A DNA stretch of 64,000 nt from Limibacter armeniacum (GTDB taxonomy: Bacteria; Bacteroidota; Bacteroidia; Cytophagales; Flammeovirgaceae), in the NCBI RefSeq assembly GCF_036880985.1, contig NZ_JBAJNO010000009.1, positions 682,001-746,000 of the forward strand, in the 5' to 3' direction. Below are positions 1-8,765 of this stretch, one piece after another (the first letter of the stretch is position 1; the number at the start of each line of letters is the position of its first letter). The translations under genes were made by a program, and so were the position numbers. The notes beneath the pieces are model-generated. The model worked only from the letters and a program-made list of their open reading frames with translations, had not been told where the DNA came from and made no database searches.

Positions 1-219
1 GCAGAACAGCAGGATGAACAAGAGAGAAGAAGGCTCACCAACCATGAGGAATCGCTGCTTGATTACCTGCACAAATACGAAAAAATCACCTCAAAAGGCT
101 ATGCCCGCCTTGTAAACGTTTCAGAAAGAAGGGCAAAACGCAACCTGATTGACCTGACAAAAGAAGGCATTATCAGGCTTCATGATTTTGAAAAAGATAT
201 CTTTTACACTTTAGCCTGA
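1..219 (+). CDS. C-terminal end of a winged-helix DNA-binding protein (partial)
   Basis: The frame is open from the window edge to a TGA at 217-219, giving 72 residues. The first ~15 residues are highly charged (rich in E, Q and R). They are followed by a compact region with the helix-turn-helix/winged-helix pattern: LLDYLHKYEKITSKGYARL, then a recognition-type helix around VSERRAKRNLIDLTKEG, then a short hydrophobic end. This is typical of the small wing domain at the C-terminus of larger regulators or ATPases. The main part of the protein lies outside the window, so no function is assigned. It converges on accA and shares its terminator. Confidence 0.6.
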   Translation, partial: AEQQDEQERRRLTNHEESLLDYLHKYEKITSKGYARLVNVSERRAKRNLIDLTKEGIIRLHDFEKDIFYTLA

Positions 220-224
220 AAACA

Positions 225-260
225 GAAAAACCTCCATATGCATGCATATGGAGGTTTTTC
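225..260 (+). terminator. Perfect 36-bp palindrome, bidirectional intrinsic terminator
   Basis: The sequence 225-260 equals its own reverse complement. A-runs at 226-230 and T-runs at 255-259 flank a CCTCC...GGAGG stem, so both transcripts end in a U-tract. It lies between the converging winged-helix gene and accA and can serve both. Confidence 0.85.
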
Positions 261-279
261 TTTATAACTCAATGGATTA

Positions 280-1233
280 TTAGCCGTTTACAACGCCCAT
301 TGATCCGTATTTGTCAATTCTTTTGCTGATACGCTCTTCATTTGAGAGCTCTTGCAATTTCTTGGTTTCTTCCAGAATTACTGCTTTCAGCGTATTGGAA
401 ATGGTAACAGGGTCAGTGTGTGCACCACCCAGTGGCTCTTCAATGATACGGTCTACCAGACCGAAGCCTTTCATATCTGTAGCTGTAAGTCTCAGTGCTT
501 CTGCTGCCTGCTCCTTGTATTCCCAGCTTCTCCAAAGAATTGAAGAACATGATTCAGGAGAAATCACAGAATACCAAGTGTTTTCCAGCATCATTACTGT
601 ATCACCAATTGCGATACCCAATGCACCACCTGATGCACCTTCACCAATCACGATACAGATAACTGGCACTTTCAACATAAACATTTCCTTCAGGTTGCGG
701 GCAATTGCCTCTGCCTGTCCCCTTTCTTCAGCCTCAAGACCTGGGAATGCACCTGGAGTATCAATCAAGGTAACAATTGGTTTACCAAACTTCTCCGCCA
801 TTTTCATCAAGCGAAGTGCTTTACGGTAACCCTCAGGGTTCGCCATACCAAAGTTACGCTCCTGACGCTGCTTGGTATTACGTCCTTTCTGCTGACCGAT
901 GATCATAAATGTTTCATCACCAATTGTACCGAAACCACCAACCATAGCTTTGTCATCTGCATAAGCACGGTCACCGTGAATCTCAATAAAATCATCGGTG
1001 ATGGCATAGATATAATCCAGTGTATATGGTCTGTCCGGGTGGCGAGAAAGTTGTACCCTTTGCCATCTGGTCAGGTTCTTAAAAGTATTCTCTTTAAGGT
1101 GTTTAATCTTCTTCTCCAACTCAACAATGGCCTCTTCGACATCTACGTGGTTGTCGGTTGCCAATTGTTTCATGTCCGCTAACTTGTTTTCAAGTTCTGC
1201 GATTGGTTTTTCGAAATCTAACAGTGTATCCAT
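280..1233 (-). CDS. accA: Acetyl-CoA carboxylase carboxyltransferase subunit alpha
   Basis: The protein is the alpha half of the carboxyltransferase that moves CO2 from biotin to acetyl-CoA, the committed step of fatty acid synthesis in the cytosol. At 317 residues it has the normal AccA length. Residues 1-50 form the charged alpha-helical N-terminus. The crotonase-fold core contains TPGAFPG (159-165) and GEGASGGAL (198-206), which bind the biotin and CoA carbonyls. The start [11 protein letters not shown] is the usual AccA start. The gene stands alone here; accD is not in the window. The biotin carrier protein at 8.8 kb is a different family type and need not be its partner. Confidence 0.97.
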   Translation of the reverse strand: MDTLLDFEKPIAELENKLADMKQLATDNHVDVEEAIVELEKKIKHLKENTFKNLTRWQRVQLSRHPDRPYTLDYIYAITDDFIEIHGDRAYADDKAMVGGFGTIGDETFMIIGQQKGRNTKQRQERNFGMANPEGYRKALRLMKMAEKFGKPIVTLIDTPGAFPGLEAEERGQAEAIARNLKEMFMLKVPVICIVIGEGASGGALGIAIGDTVMMLENTWYSVISPESCSSILWRSWEYKEQAAEALRLTATDMKGFGLVDRIIEEPLGGAHTDPVTISNTLKAVILEETKKLQELSNEERISKRIDKYGSMGVVNG

Positions 1234-1360
1234 ATATATTCAGTTCCTGTTTGCTATCAGCCTTGTCAGATTCAGACTTTATGATTTTAAATAAAAAATT
1301 GTCATACAAGCACGCGCTTACAGACAACCAAAATCGAGCCTGTTAGCTTGATTCACCCGA

Positions 1361-1395
1361 CAAACATACTAATAAATCGGTCAAAAAAACTACAA
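1361..1395 (-). promoter_or_regulatory. Candidate accA promoter
   Basis: On the minus strand TATGTTTG (1368-1361) matches the Bacteroidota -7 element TAnnTTTG. A TTG at 1395-1393 lies 24 nt upstream, slightly long for the -33 element. Transcription would begin near 1354, giving a leader of about 120 nt for accA. Confidence 0.4.
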
Positions 1396-1581
1396 TAATG
1401 TGATTTTTGCCGACTCAATTTTTATTATTCTAAGTTTCCCTAAAAGTGAATGAACACTTCTTTTTTAAAAAGATAATAGTAAAAAGTGAACATATTGCTT
1501 TTTCGAACAAAAACAACCTCCTTTTCTTTCAGTTAAGGATTTAATATTACATTCACATTCGCTTATAGGAAAATACTTTAA

Positions 1582-1666
1582 TTGCACAATTGTTAGGGTC
1601 ACAGGTAATTTTTTAGACAAATTTAAGAATACAAGAGCGAATACTTCTGTGACCTTGATAGTGCAA
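1582..1666 (+). promoter_or_regulatory. Structured 5' leader element before the PiT-like gene
   Basis: A long stem forms 23 nt before the ATG at 1689. TTGCAC (1582-1587) pairs with GTGCAA (1661-1666). After a 3-nt bulge (1588-1590), the 14 bases 1591-1604 pair with 1647-1660. This gives 20 pairs closing a 42-nt loop. Three pairs are G-U on the plus strand (1596-1655, 1594-1657, 1592-1659) and would be A-C mismatches on the other strand, which favours a plus-strand RNA. I do not recognise a known riboswitch. No clear TAnnTTTG promoter was seen upstream. Confidence 0.45.
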
Positions 1667-1688
1667 AAATATATCTTGGACAAATCAC

Positions 1689-2825
1689 ATGGCCAGAAAA
1701 AAATTGGAACAGAAGGTAACAACAGCGAAACTCGAGAGAGCAACCTATTCCATCTTTGAACTTACAAGAGGAGATGGACTTTTTATCGTCCTGATTTTCA
1801 CACTTTCGCTGATTTGTGCGTTAGTGACTCCATATCCAGAGGTGGCAATGTGGGTAGGTTTCGGACTGGCAGGCTATTCGGCTATTGCCAATGACAGCAT
1901 TCAAACGATTGGGACATTTATCGCTTCCAATGCTACACGCAAATGGTGGGTTTTATGGCTTTATATCGGTGGCATCTTTTTAGCTGCCGTATTGCAAAGC
2001 TGGCTGATCAACAATGGGGATGTCAGTTCCGGCAGATTGGCTTCAAAAGGCTTTGAAAATGCTCCTACTTCTTTTTCATTCCTTCAGTTGGCAGCTCCTT
2101 TGATTCTGCTAATCCTTACAAGGATGAAGATGCCCGTTTCTACAACTTTTCTAATCCTCAACTCTTTTACATCCAGTAGCAAAGCAATTGGAAGTGTTGT
2201 CACCAAAAGTTTAATGGGTTATGGTGTCGCATTTATTGTTGCCATCGTTGTTTGGTTTCTGGTAAGCAAAACCGTTTCAAAACTAGTTAAAGGAAAACCG
2301 TCAAGCTATTGGCTTCCTATCCAGTGGATTACCAGTGGATTACTCTGGTTTTCATGGATACAACAGGACGCCGCTAACATTGCAGTGTATCTCCCAAGAC
2401 AACTGAGCACAGAGCAGTTCTTAGGGTTTGCAGGATTTATCTTTCTAGGCTTAGGATTGCTGTTTTATCTAAGAGGTGACCGTATACAACATATTGTAAC
2501 AGAAAAATCTGGGGTAACAGATATAAGAGCTGCAACCTTAGTAGATTTTGTATATGCGATCCTGTTATTTTATTTCAAAGGGCTAAGCAATATTCCAATG
2601 AGTACCACATGGGTATTTATCGGTTTATTGGCAGGACGGGAAATTGCCATCAGCTTTAGCAAAAAGAGAGCTTCCAAACGGAAAATGTCGCTAATGAAAA
2701 GCTTTCGTATGATGCGAAAGGACTTATTGAAAGCACTGTTTGGACTTGTTATTTCTATGATACTCGCTATAGCCATCAATGAAAACGTAAGAACTGAGCT
2801 ATGGCAAATCATTGCTGGCAAATAA
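1689..2825 (+). CDS. Divergent PiT-family inorganic phosphate transporter-like membrane protein
   Basis: A 378-residue polytopic membrane protein with about ten hydrophobic segments. PiT proteins are two-fold pseudo-symmetric, and this is visible here. The first half has AIANDSIQTIGTF (65-77) and PVSTTFLIL (149-157). The second half has QQDAANIAVYLPR (225-237) and NIPMSTTWVFIGLLAGREI near 299. These match the PiT signature positions (AND...GT and P.STT). The usual GANDVANA motif is altered in both halves, so phosphate as substrate is inferred and not certain. The N-terminus is basic and cytosolic. It converges on the Na/Pi cotransporter gene, a context that supports a role in phosphate movement. 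Confidence 0.75.
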   Translation: MARKKLEQKVTTAKLERATYSIFELTRGDGLFIVLIFTLSLICALVTPYPEVAMWVGFGLAGYSAIANDSIQTIGTFIASNATRKWWVLWLYIGGIFLAAVLQSWLINNGDVSSGRLASKGFENAPTSFSFLQLAAPLILLILTRMKMPVSTTFLILNSFTSSSKAIGSVVTKSLMGYGVAFIVAIVVWFLVSKTVSKLVKGKPSSYWLPIQWITSGLLWFSWIQQDAANIAVYLPRQLSTEQFLGFAGFIFLGLGLLFYLRGDRIQHIVTEKSGVTDIRAATLVDFVYAILLFYFKGLSNIPMSTTWVFIGLLAGREIAISFSKKRASKRKMSLMKSFRMMRKDLLKALFGLVISMILAIAINENVRTELWQIIAGK

Positions 2826-2850
2826 GACTACCTATTCTTCATAAAATAAA

Positions 2851-2890
2851 AGCCCCACAGGAATTATGATTTCCTGTGGGGCTTTATCTT
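2851..2890 (+). terminator. Intrinsic terminator after the PiT-like gene
   Basis: Thirteen-base arms AGCCCCACAGGAA (2851-2863) and its complement (2871-2883) close a short loop and are followed by TTATCTTTT. It ends the plus-strand transcript 26 nt after the stop codon. Confidence 0.85.
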
Positions 2891-2913
2891 TTAATATACG
2901 CAAGACTTAAACA

Positions 2914-2976
2914 GGGGGTCTCTAAGCTAGAACTTGATTCTATAAAATGATGAGTTAATAACTTCTTGAGACTCCC
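2914..2976 (+). repeat. Bulged inverted repeat in the phosphate-transporter gap
   Basis: GGGGGTCTC at 2914-2922 pairs with GAGACTCCC at 2968-2976. The stem extends inward by AAG/CTT with one bulged T, and AACT/AGTT can pair inside the loop. The single non-Watson-Crick pair is G-U on the plus strand. The rest of 2891-3100 holds no gene that I can support. Confidence 0.4.
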
Positions 2977-3100
2977 TAATAAGAGTTGAAAGTGTTATTT
3001 ATTGGAACATCGACGTTGTTCAGTCATCGACCTTAATAGTAATATGCTAATCATGATAAAGTCTAATATGCAGACTAAAAGACAAATATCTCTTAAAAAG

Positions 3101-3140
3101 AAAAAGCTCCTGCATTCTCAAATGAACACAGGAGCTTTTG
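3101..3140 (-). terminator. Intrinsic terminator of the Na/Pi cotransporter gene
   Basis: AAAAGCTCCTG (3102-3112) pairs with CAGGAGCTTTT (3129-3139). Read on the minus strand, the stem is followed by a U-rich tract (complement of 3096-3105). It lies 27 nt after the stop codon. Confidence 0.8.
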
Positions 3141-3166
3141 AATTTATATTATCTGATATATAGGAA

Positions 3167-4870
3167 TTAATCCACTACACCAGCTACGCCTTCAGAAACA
3201 TTCAGCATATGATCACCTACTCGCTCAATAGAGGAAATCAGGTCATTATAAGCTAACAGGTGAACCAGATCGTCCTTATCAGTAGTACGAGACATATTCA
3301 CTTTACGAAGTTCTTTACGCTTCTTGTTAACACGCTTTTCAAGCTTCTTAGCCTCATCAAGGTCAGCCTTTCCATACTCACCAGCCAAGTTCTTGTTCAT
3401 CAGCTCAAGTACTTCGTCAATCAGGCTGAAGTACTCTGACAACTCAGACTGTTGCTCAGGAGTCAACCAGATTTTTTCACCATAGCGTTTTTCCACCACA
3501 AAGCTCATACTCTTATAAATATCAGAGATTCGCTCAAGGTCATGCGAAATACGCATCAAGCTACGGATTTCAAGAGCTGCAATTTCAGACACACTACCAG
3601 ACTCAGAGATTTTAAGCAGGTAATCAGATACCTCTACTTCTACTTCATCCAGATCATCCTCAATTTTTCTGATCTTTTCAATCAGCATTTTTCTTTCAGG
3701 CTTCTGCTCTTCATTCAGCATCAACATCTTCTTAGCCTTTCCAGACATATCAGTGATCTGCTCACCCAAACGAACCATTTCTTTCTTCACTTGAGTTAGT
3801 GCAGCTTCAGTAGTCAGTAATTCACCTGTATTGATGTAAACCAACTTAAACTTGTCATCCTCTCCTTCTTTTTCTGGCACCATCTTGATTACCACATTTC
3901 TGATCACCTTCACCAAGTTGATCATCAACATTACGTTGATCAGGTTGAATGAAGTGTGGAAGATTGAAAGACCAATGGCTACAGAACCTGTATTAACAAA
4001 CGGTGAACCGTAGTCTGTATAGTTCAGCATAAAGTATTCAATTCCTCTCAGGAACCAAGGGAACACTGCGATCATCCATAGCACACCAAATACGTTGAAG
4101 ATAAAGTGTGCACGTGAAGCTCTTTTAGCGGCAGTATTACCTACTAGCGAGGCCAAGTTTGCCGTAATGGTAGTACCAATGTTCTCACCCAAAACCATGG
4201 CTGCTGCCACTTCAAATGGAATGATACCTTGGTTACAAAGCACTAATGTAAGTGCCATTGCCGCACTTGATGACTGCACTACAACCGTGATCAGCGTACC
4301 GATCATGACAAATAGCATTGTCGAAAGAATACCGTAATCCGTCAGCTGCTCCAAGAAAACAAGCTGGTCCGCAGAAAGCGTCGGAACTGAATCTTTCAAG
4401 GCTGCAAGTCCCATGAAAAGAAGGGCAAACCCTACTAATACTTCCCCCCATTGCTTAGTTTTCTTGTTAGAGAAAAACATCATTGGCAAACCAAAAGCAA
4501 TGATTGGAAGCGCCAGTTTTGACATTTTCACCTTAAAACCAAGAATGGAAATGATCCAAGCCGTTACAGTAGTACCGATGTTTGCACCCATGATAACACC
4601 AATCGACTGCTCAAGTGTGAGCAGGGAGGCATTCACAAAGCTCACAAGCATTACGGTAGTAGCTGAAGATGACTGGATGATAGTGGTAATTAAAAATCCA
4701 GTAAAAACGCCAGCCCACTTATTGGAGGTCATCGCAGCCAGAATCTGTTTCATCTTGTCTCCTGCCACGTTTTGGATGCCTTCACTCATAATCTTCATGC
4801 CATAGATGAAGAAGCCCAGTGAGCCTACCAATTTTAATACTTCAAATAATCCGAATTCCATGCTTAACAT
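3167..4870 (-). CDS. Na/Pi cotransporter family protein with C-terminal PhoU-like domain
   Basis: The 567-residue protein combines a NptA/YjbB-type sodium-phosphate cotransporter with a cytosolic PhoU-like helical domain. The membrane part holds the two inverted-repeat signatures: QSSSATT (66-72) followed by GANIGTT (95-101), and a second QSSSAAM followed by GENIGTT about 130 residues later. QSSS is the substrate-binding motif of the family. Residues from about 350 to 560 are charged and helical, with the E/D-rich pattern of PhoU proteins, which bind metals and tune phosphate uptake. In this family the protein may export or import Pi. It converges on the PiT-like gene at 1689. Confidence 0.93.
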   Translation of the reverse strand: MLSMEFGLFEVLKLVGSLGFFIYGMKIMSEGIQNVAGDKMKQILAAMTSNKWAGVFTGFLITTIIQSSSATTVMLVSFVNASLLTLEQSIGVIMGANIGTTVTAWIISILGFKVKMSKLALPIIAFGLPMMFFSNKKTKQWGEVLVGFALLFMGLAALKDSVPTLSADQLVFLEQLTDYGILSTMLFVMIGTLITVVVQSSSAAMALTLVLCNQGIIPFEVAAAMVLGENIGTTITANLASLVGNTAAKRASRAHFIFNVFGVLWMIAVFPWFLRGIEYFMLNYTDYGSPFVNTGSVAIGLSIFHTSFNLINVMLMINLVKVIRNVVIKMVPEKEGEDDKFKLVYINTGELLTTEAALTQVKKEMVRLGEQITDMSGKAKKMLMLNEEQKPERKMLIEKIRKIEDDLDEVEVEVSDYLLKISESGSVSEIAALEIRSLMRISHDLERISDIYKSMSFVVEKRYGEKIWLTPEQQSELSEYFSLIDEVLELMNKNLAGEYGKADLDEAKKLEKRVNKKRKELRKVNMSRTTDKDDLVHLLAYNDLISSIERVGDHMLNVSEGVAGVVD

Positions 4871-4928
4871 TCAGAATGAGACCCTTTGAGAGGATACTCT
4901 GATTTTGAAATTTGTTTTTGTTGGTTTA

Positions 4929-4953
4929 GTACAATTTTATAGTGGTATTGTAC
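4929..4953. promoter_or_regulatory. Inverted repeat upstream of the Na/Pi cotransporter gene
   Basis: GTACAAT at 4929-4935 is repeated inverted as ATTGTAC at 4947-4953 with an 11-nt spacer, about 60 nt upstream of the ATG. The geometry (one helical turn between half-sites) fits a dimeric regulator, but no such protein is identified. The rest of 4871-5061 shows nothing else clear. Confidence 0.3.
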
Positions 4954-5061
4954 AGTCAATATTTATCGAAGCTACAAATAACCCACTATTTCATAGATAT
5001 TTCTAATAGACTAAAAATTATTAACATATTGTTAACAATTATACATGAATATTCAGTCACA

Positions 5062-5964
5062 CTAAGCATAAATACTTTCTGCCAATTTGAAAGTATTGGC
5101 ATGTGCATTGACGATATCACGTATCTGTGCTGAATAACCTCCACCCATACTTACACAAACAGGAATCCCTCTTTTGTGACAAGCTTCAAGTACCAACCTA
5201 TCACGTTCCTTACATCCCTGAATTGTCATCGCCAACCTTCCTAACTTATCCGTATGCAACACATCGACTCCAGACTGAAAAAATACGATTTCAGGTTTCT
5301 GAGTATCCAATAATTCATTGAGGTGATGCGCCAGTAAATCAAGATAAGGTTGGTCTGTTGTCCCATCAGGCAAGCCTATGTCCAGGTCAGACATTTCCTT
5401 ACGTAATGGAAAATTATGGGCGCCGTGCATGCTGAATGTGTACACCTTGTCATTCCCCTGAAAAATACTGGCAGTACCATTACCTTGGTGCACATCCAAG
5501 TCCACAACCAACACTTGGTTGATTCCTCTGTGATTGATCAGGTAATTCGCAGCCATGGCTATATCATTCAGTAGACAAAATCCTTCACCACAATCAGCAA
5601 AAGCATGATGCGTTCCACCTGCAATATTCATTGCCACACCATATTCCATTGCAAACTCTGCACACATAATGGATCCCTGATTGATGACCATTTCCCTATG
5701 AACCAGTTCATCAGAAAGAGGAAAACCAATACGACGTACCTCTTTCCTATCTAAGGAAAGTTTTTTCAATCGATCCCAGTATATGGCATCGTGTGTCTCA
5801 AGAATATAGCGTTCGTCCACAGGGTGAGGCTCAAAAAGGTGCTTTTCAGTAATAATGCCTTCATACATTAGCTGCTCTACCAGCAACTCATACTTCAGCA
5901 TAGGAAAGCGGTGCCCTTCTGGCAGTTCGTGGACATATACAGGTGAATAGGCTATCTTCAGCAC
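5062..5964 (-). CDS. Histone deacetylase superfamily protein (AcuC/HDAC-like amidohydrolase)
   Basis: A 300-residue zinc-dependent deacetylase. The active-site pieces are all present: the His-His pair H119-H120 in GGTHHAF, zinc ligands D157 and H159 in VVDLDVHQGNGT, the third ligand D234 in SGVDVL, and the GGGY loop with Y277. Bacterial members remove acetyl or related acyl groups from lysines (AcuC on acetyl-CoA synthetase) or act on acetylpolyamines. The substrate cannot be read from the sequence. It is separated by 23 nt from the CoA-binding gene upstream, which suggests a two-gene transcript. An acetyl-CoA link between the two is possible but inferred. Confidence 0.9.
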   Translation of the reverse strand: MLKIAYSPVYVHELPEGHRFPMLKYELLVEQLMYEGIITEKHLFEPHPVDERYILETHDAIYWDRLKKLSLDRKEVRRIGFPLSDELVHREMVINQGSIMCAEFAMEYGVAMNIAGGTHHAFADCGEGFCLLNDIAMAANYLINHRGINQVLVVDLDVHQGNGTASIFQGNDKVYTFSMHGAHNFPLRKEMSDLDIGLPDGTTDQPYLDLLAHHLNELLDTQKPEIVFFQSGVDVLHTDKLGRLAMTIQGCKERDRLVLEACHKRGIPVCVSMGGGYSAQIRDIVNAHANTFKLAESIYA

Positions 5965-5987
5965 AAGTCTTCGATTTTAGCCAAACA

Positions 5988-6347
5988 TTAGTAGGTTCCC
6001 ACTGACAACATAACCAGTGTACACCCTTCTACTACTTCAACCCCTTGCGCTTGTGCCCTTTGCTCCAGTTCAGGATTTTCTGTACCTGGATTGAAAATGA
6101 TTCTTTCAGGATTTAACCCTAAAATGTAATCATACCATTCAGGCTGATGCTGCGGTCCCACGTATAAAGTCACAGTATGAACATCATCGTGAGTCCCCAT
6201 CTCATTGAGGATTTGTTGACCAGCAACCTCTCCCTTTTTGATACCAACAGGCACAATTTCATGGCCATGCTCTGTCAGCTTATGAGCAGCTCGGTAAGCA
6301 TATCTTTCAGGGTTTGGAGTCGCACCCAGAATTAGTGTCTTCTTCAT
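5988..6347 (-). CDS. CoA-binding domain protein (YccU/COG1832-like)
   Basis: Small Rossmann-fold protein of 119 residues beginning MKKTLILGATPNPERYAYRA. The glycine-rich loop and the following helix are typical of the CoA-binding domain shared with succinyl-CoA synthetase alpha. The frame extends upstream to 6392, but the extension has no conserved content and the ATG at 6345-6347 starts exactly at the first beta strand, so I prefer it. Later motifs, including NPGTENPELE and a hydrophobic C-terminus, fit the family. The function is unknown; members are usually single-domain cytosolic proteins. It probably forms an operon with the deacetylase gene 23 nt downstream. Confidence 0.85.
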   Translation of the reverse strand: MKKTLILGATPNPERYAYRAAHKLTEHGHEIVPVGIKKGEVAGQQILNEMGTHDDVHTVTLYVGPQHQPEWYDYILGLNPERIIFNPGTENPELEQRAQAQGVEVVEGCTLVMLSVGTY

Positions 6348-6719
6348 ATTCTGTCCTTCAATAGTTATTCTGGCTTTGCTAGCCGATCGCAAAAATAAAC
6401 AAGTCTTACAGCCTTACAATAGGGCATGGAAATTCTTCCTATATGGAAACTAATAGGCTCAAAAGTTGTTTGAATGCCCGCTGAATCAGATCCCCAATGA
6501 TTATTTGAATATTTCACAGTGCATCAATAGGATCGTGGAGACACCTCTCCTTCTTCCAAATATCTTGAAAGGTGTTTTTCTGCTGTTTATGTTTGAAAAT
6601 ATTCAAAGTAGCCCCATTATCTACTGCTCTCTAAAACATTTTCTATTTTTGACAGTCTAACTATAACATTTGCAATTTGAAACCAATACAGAGACCTGTC
6701 TCAGTATAACCATATTAAT
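6348..6719. other. Divergent intergenic region, no gene supported
   Basis: A 64-codon frame at 6466-6660 on the plus strand has no recognisable start context or family features and is judged spurious. TATTTTTG at 6644-6651 matches the -7 promoter pattern for the gene at 6720 but lacks a matching -33 element. Confidence 0.5.
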
Positions 6720-7499
6720 ATGTCACCTACAATTCAGTACCAGCAACCTGACAGTCTGATCTGGCAACTGCTTTACGACAAGCATTCGGATATTCTTGTG
6801 GCTGAACTAAGAAATGAGACTAATAGGGAAGTCAGTTATACAGCATTGAAACTAAATGAAGCCTCGATATTATGGGAGGGTATGCAACCTGAAGAAACCT
6901 GGTGGGTAGGTGCGGCAGCTGCTATCAGAGACACTCTTTTTCTATATGAATATGATGAAGAGTCCCAGCTACCAACAATCAAAAGCACTTCCGCATATTC
7001 TTTGAATACAGGTCAGCCATTATGGACAAAAGAAGGCTATGCTTTTGAATATCCCACCAGCAATGGGGTTGTTGTCAGGTCTAATTCAGAACAAAAGGTA
7101 CTTGACTTTCAAACAGGAAAAGAACTTACTGATCAACCTGAAACCTTGTCCCCTACTCAGCAATATATGCCCGAAGAGCCAACCTGTTACCAGCAGGACA
7201 ATGAACACTTCCAAACACTAGAAAGGTTTCTACTCCAAAAGGCTCAAGCAGCGCCATATCAGGCAGTCTGGTATCATGAGCTAGATAATTGCTTGGTTTT
7301 GGCATTCAGTGAAAGAACTGAAGAAGCTGTCAGGTTGCGCCTTATGGTTTTCAGTCTGAATGGTGAGTTACTGTATCAAGATACACTGGACGAAGCAACC
7401 AAAGAAGTAGCCTCATCACCGTTTATTACTATTGACAATCATCTGATTTATATCAAAAACAAACAAAAGCTTATTTGCTTACCGTTAAAAGGAATATAA
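6720..7499 (+). CDS. DUF4905-like protein, function unknown
   Basis: A soluble 259-residue protein without signal peptide or membrane segments. It reads as a series of short beta strands with repeated W-containing turns (LIWQLLYDKHSDILVAELR, ILWEGMQPEETWWVGAA, PLWTKEGYAFEYP), a pattern of a beta-propeller-like or repeated beta-sheet protein. I believe it belongs to the Bacteroidota-restricted family DUF4905, recalled from the overall pattern and not verified. It lies 111 nt upstream of the LysM gene and in the same direction, so the two may be co-transcribed. Confidence 0.7.
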   Translation: MSPTIQYQQPDSLIWQLLYDKHSDILVAELRNETNREVSYTALKLNEASILWEGMQPEETWWVGAAAAIRDTLFLYEYDEESQLPTIKSTSAYSLNTGQPLWTKEGYAFEYPTSNGVVVRSNSEQKVLDFQTGKELTDQPETLSPTQQYMPEEPTCYQQDNEHFQTLERFLLQKAQAAPYQAVWYHELDNCLVLAFSERTEEAVRLRLMVFSLNGELLYQDTLDEATKEVASSPFITIDNHLIYIKNKQKLICLPLKGI

Positions 7500-7610
7500 A
7501 TTAGGTAAGAAATTCATATTGATATGGCGCAATGGTTGTAAACAGTTCACAATATGCTTAATATTCCACGATCAGGAATACAACCTAGATAAAAACGAAC
7601 CAATTAACTT

Positions 7611-8708
7611 ATGATGGCAGATTTAAATTCAATCATAAAGACCCTTCTTAGTTTCTTGCTATTCTTCACATTTGCTTTTGGGGCTAACGCACAAGCAACT
7701 AAGCATGATGCTCAAGAGGTACGAACGCATCAAGTGGAACAAGGCGAAACACTCTCTTCCATTTCGAGACTGTATAAAATCTCGCTAAAGGATTTGATGG
7801 AAGCTAACAACAAAGTCGACTCCTATATAAGGATTGGTGAGTGCCTGACAATTCCAGCTCCTAAAACAGCTCAACAGCCTACTGTATTGATAGGAAGTAT
7901 GTACAGAAAAACAGCTGAACCTACTAATACAGACAAGCCTGCAAATGGCAAGGAACAACAATACCATGTCGTAAAAGAAGGAGAAAACTTCTACCAGATT
8001 TCAAAGCAGTATAATATTTCTCCTGAGGAACTGAAAACCTCCAATAATCTTACAACAGACATTGTATTGCCAGGACAACGTCTAATCATTAAATCTACTT
8101 CGGCTAGTACTCAGAAAACCGAAACAGCTCAAGCAGTTGACGCTCCAATAAAGCATGTGGTTACTTACAATGAGCAATTGGATGACATTCTTCGAAAGTT
8201 CAAAATCAGTGAAGAGCAGCTTAGAGCATGGAACCAAATGGCTCCAAATGCCAAGATATTTCCTACGCAGGTACTGATAGTTGGTTATGAGTCATTACAG
8301 GGCAACAATATTTACCAACAGGCGGCTTTGCCTAATGATGCAAATACCGCCCATCAACAAACAGCCAATCCTGATGTGTACAACAAGACGGTTGCAGACT
8401 TGAACGCTACAGAAGCCAAAGAAAATGGCATTCTTATTCCTCATGCCGAGAGTGGAAAAGGATTGGTTGTTGAAATTCCCAACAGTCCGATGTCAAAGGC
8501 TATTGCACTCTATAAACCTGAAACTGTAGGTTCATTTATCAAGGTTATCAACCCAACAAATGGTAAGTATACAGCGGTCAGAGTGGTTGGTGCTTTACCT
8601 GAGCATGAACGAACCAATGGGGTGATTATCAAACTTTCTAAACCTGTTTGTGAATCATTAGGTTTGAGCGGACAAGAATTCAATATTAAAACAGAATACA
8701 ATAAATAA
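7611..8708 (+). CDS. Secreted LysM-repeat peptidoglycan-binding protein with RlpA-like C-terminal domain
   Basis: The first 29 residues are a signal peptide ending near ANAQA. Three LysM modules follow at about 39-82, 116-160 and 182-227. Each starts with a H-x-V pattern (HQVEQGETLSSISRLYKIS, YHVVKEGENFYQISKQYNIS, HVVTYNEQLDDILRKFKIS) and contains the N-N/W-N turn. LysM binds N-acetylglucosamine of peptidoglycan. Residues 265-362 look like a double-psi beta barrel related to RlpA or the endolytic-transglycosylase fold (YKPETVGSFIKVINPTNGKYTAVRVVG, then GVIIKLSKPVCESLGL). The protein likely works in the periplasm on cell-wall remodelling. The linker between LysM 3 and the C-domain is low-complexity. 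Confidence 0.88.
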   Translation: MMADLNSIIKTLLSFLLFFTFAFGANAQATKHDAQEVRTHQVEQGETLSSISRLYKISLKDLMEANNKVDSYIRIGECLTIPAPKTAQQPTVLIGSMYRKTAEPTNTDKPANGKEQQYHVVKEGENFYQISKQYNISPEELKTSNNLTTDIVLPGQRLIIKSTSASTQKTETAQAVDAPIKHVVTYNEQLDDILRKFKISEEQLRAWNQMAPNAKIFPTQVLIVGYESLQGNNIYQQAALPNDANTAHQQTANPDVYNKTVADLNATEAKENGILIPHAESGKGLVVEIPNSPMSKAIALYKPETVGSFIKVINPTNGKYTAVRVVGALPEHERTNGVIIKLSKPVCESLGLSGQEFNIKTEYNK

Positions 8709-8765
8709 TATCAACGGAGTATCTGAATACTTTATCACTAACCAGACACAACACAACTTTTTATT

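Noticed and set aside
311-829. 172-codon frame on the plus strand
   Set aside because: It is antisense to accA and Ser/Ile-rich in a shadow-like manner.
1465-1743. 92-codon frame on the minus strand
   Set aside because: It overlaps the PiT-like gene start and the structured leader, and has no family features.
6466-6660. 64-codon frame on the plus strand
   Set aside because: It shows no conserved features and overlaps the candidate promoter region of the gene at 6720.
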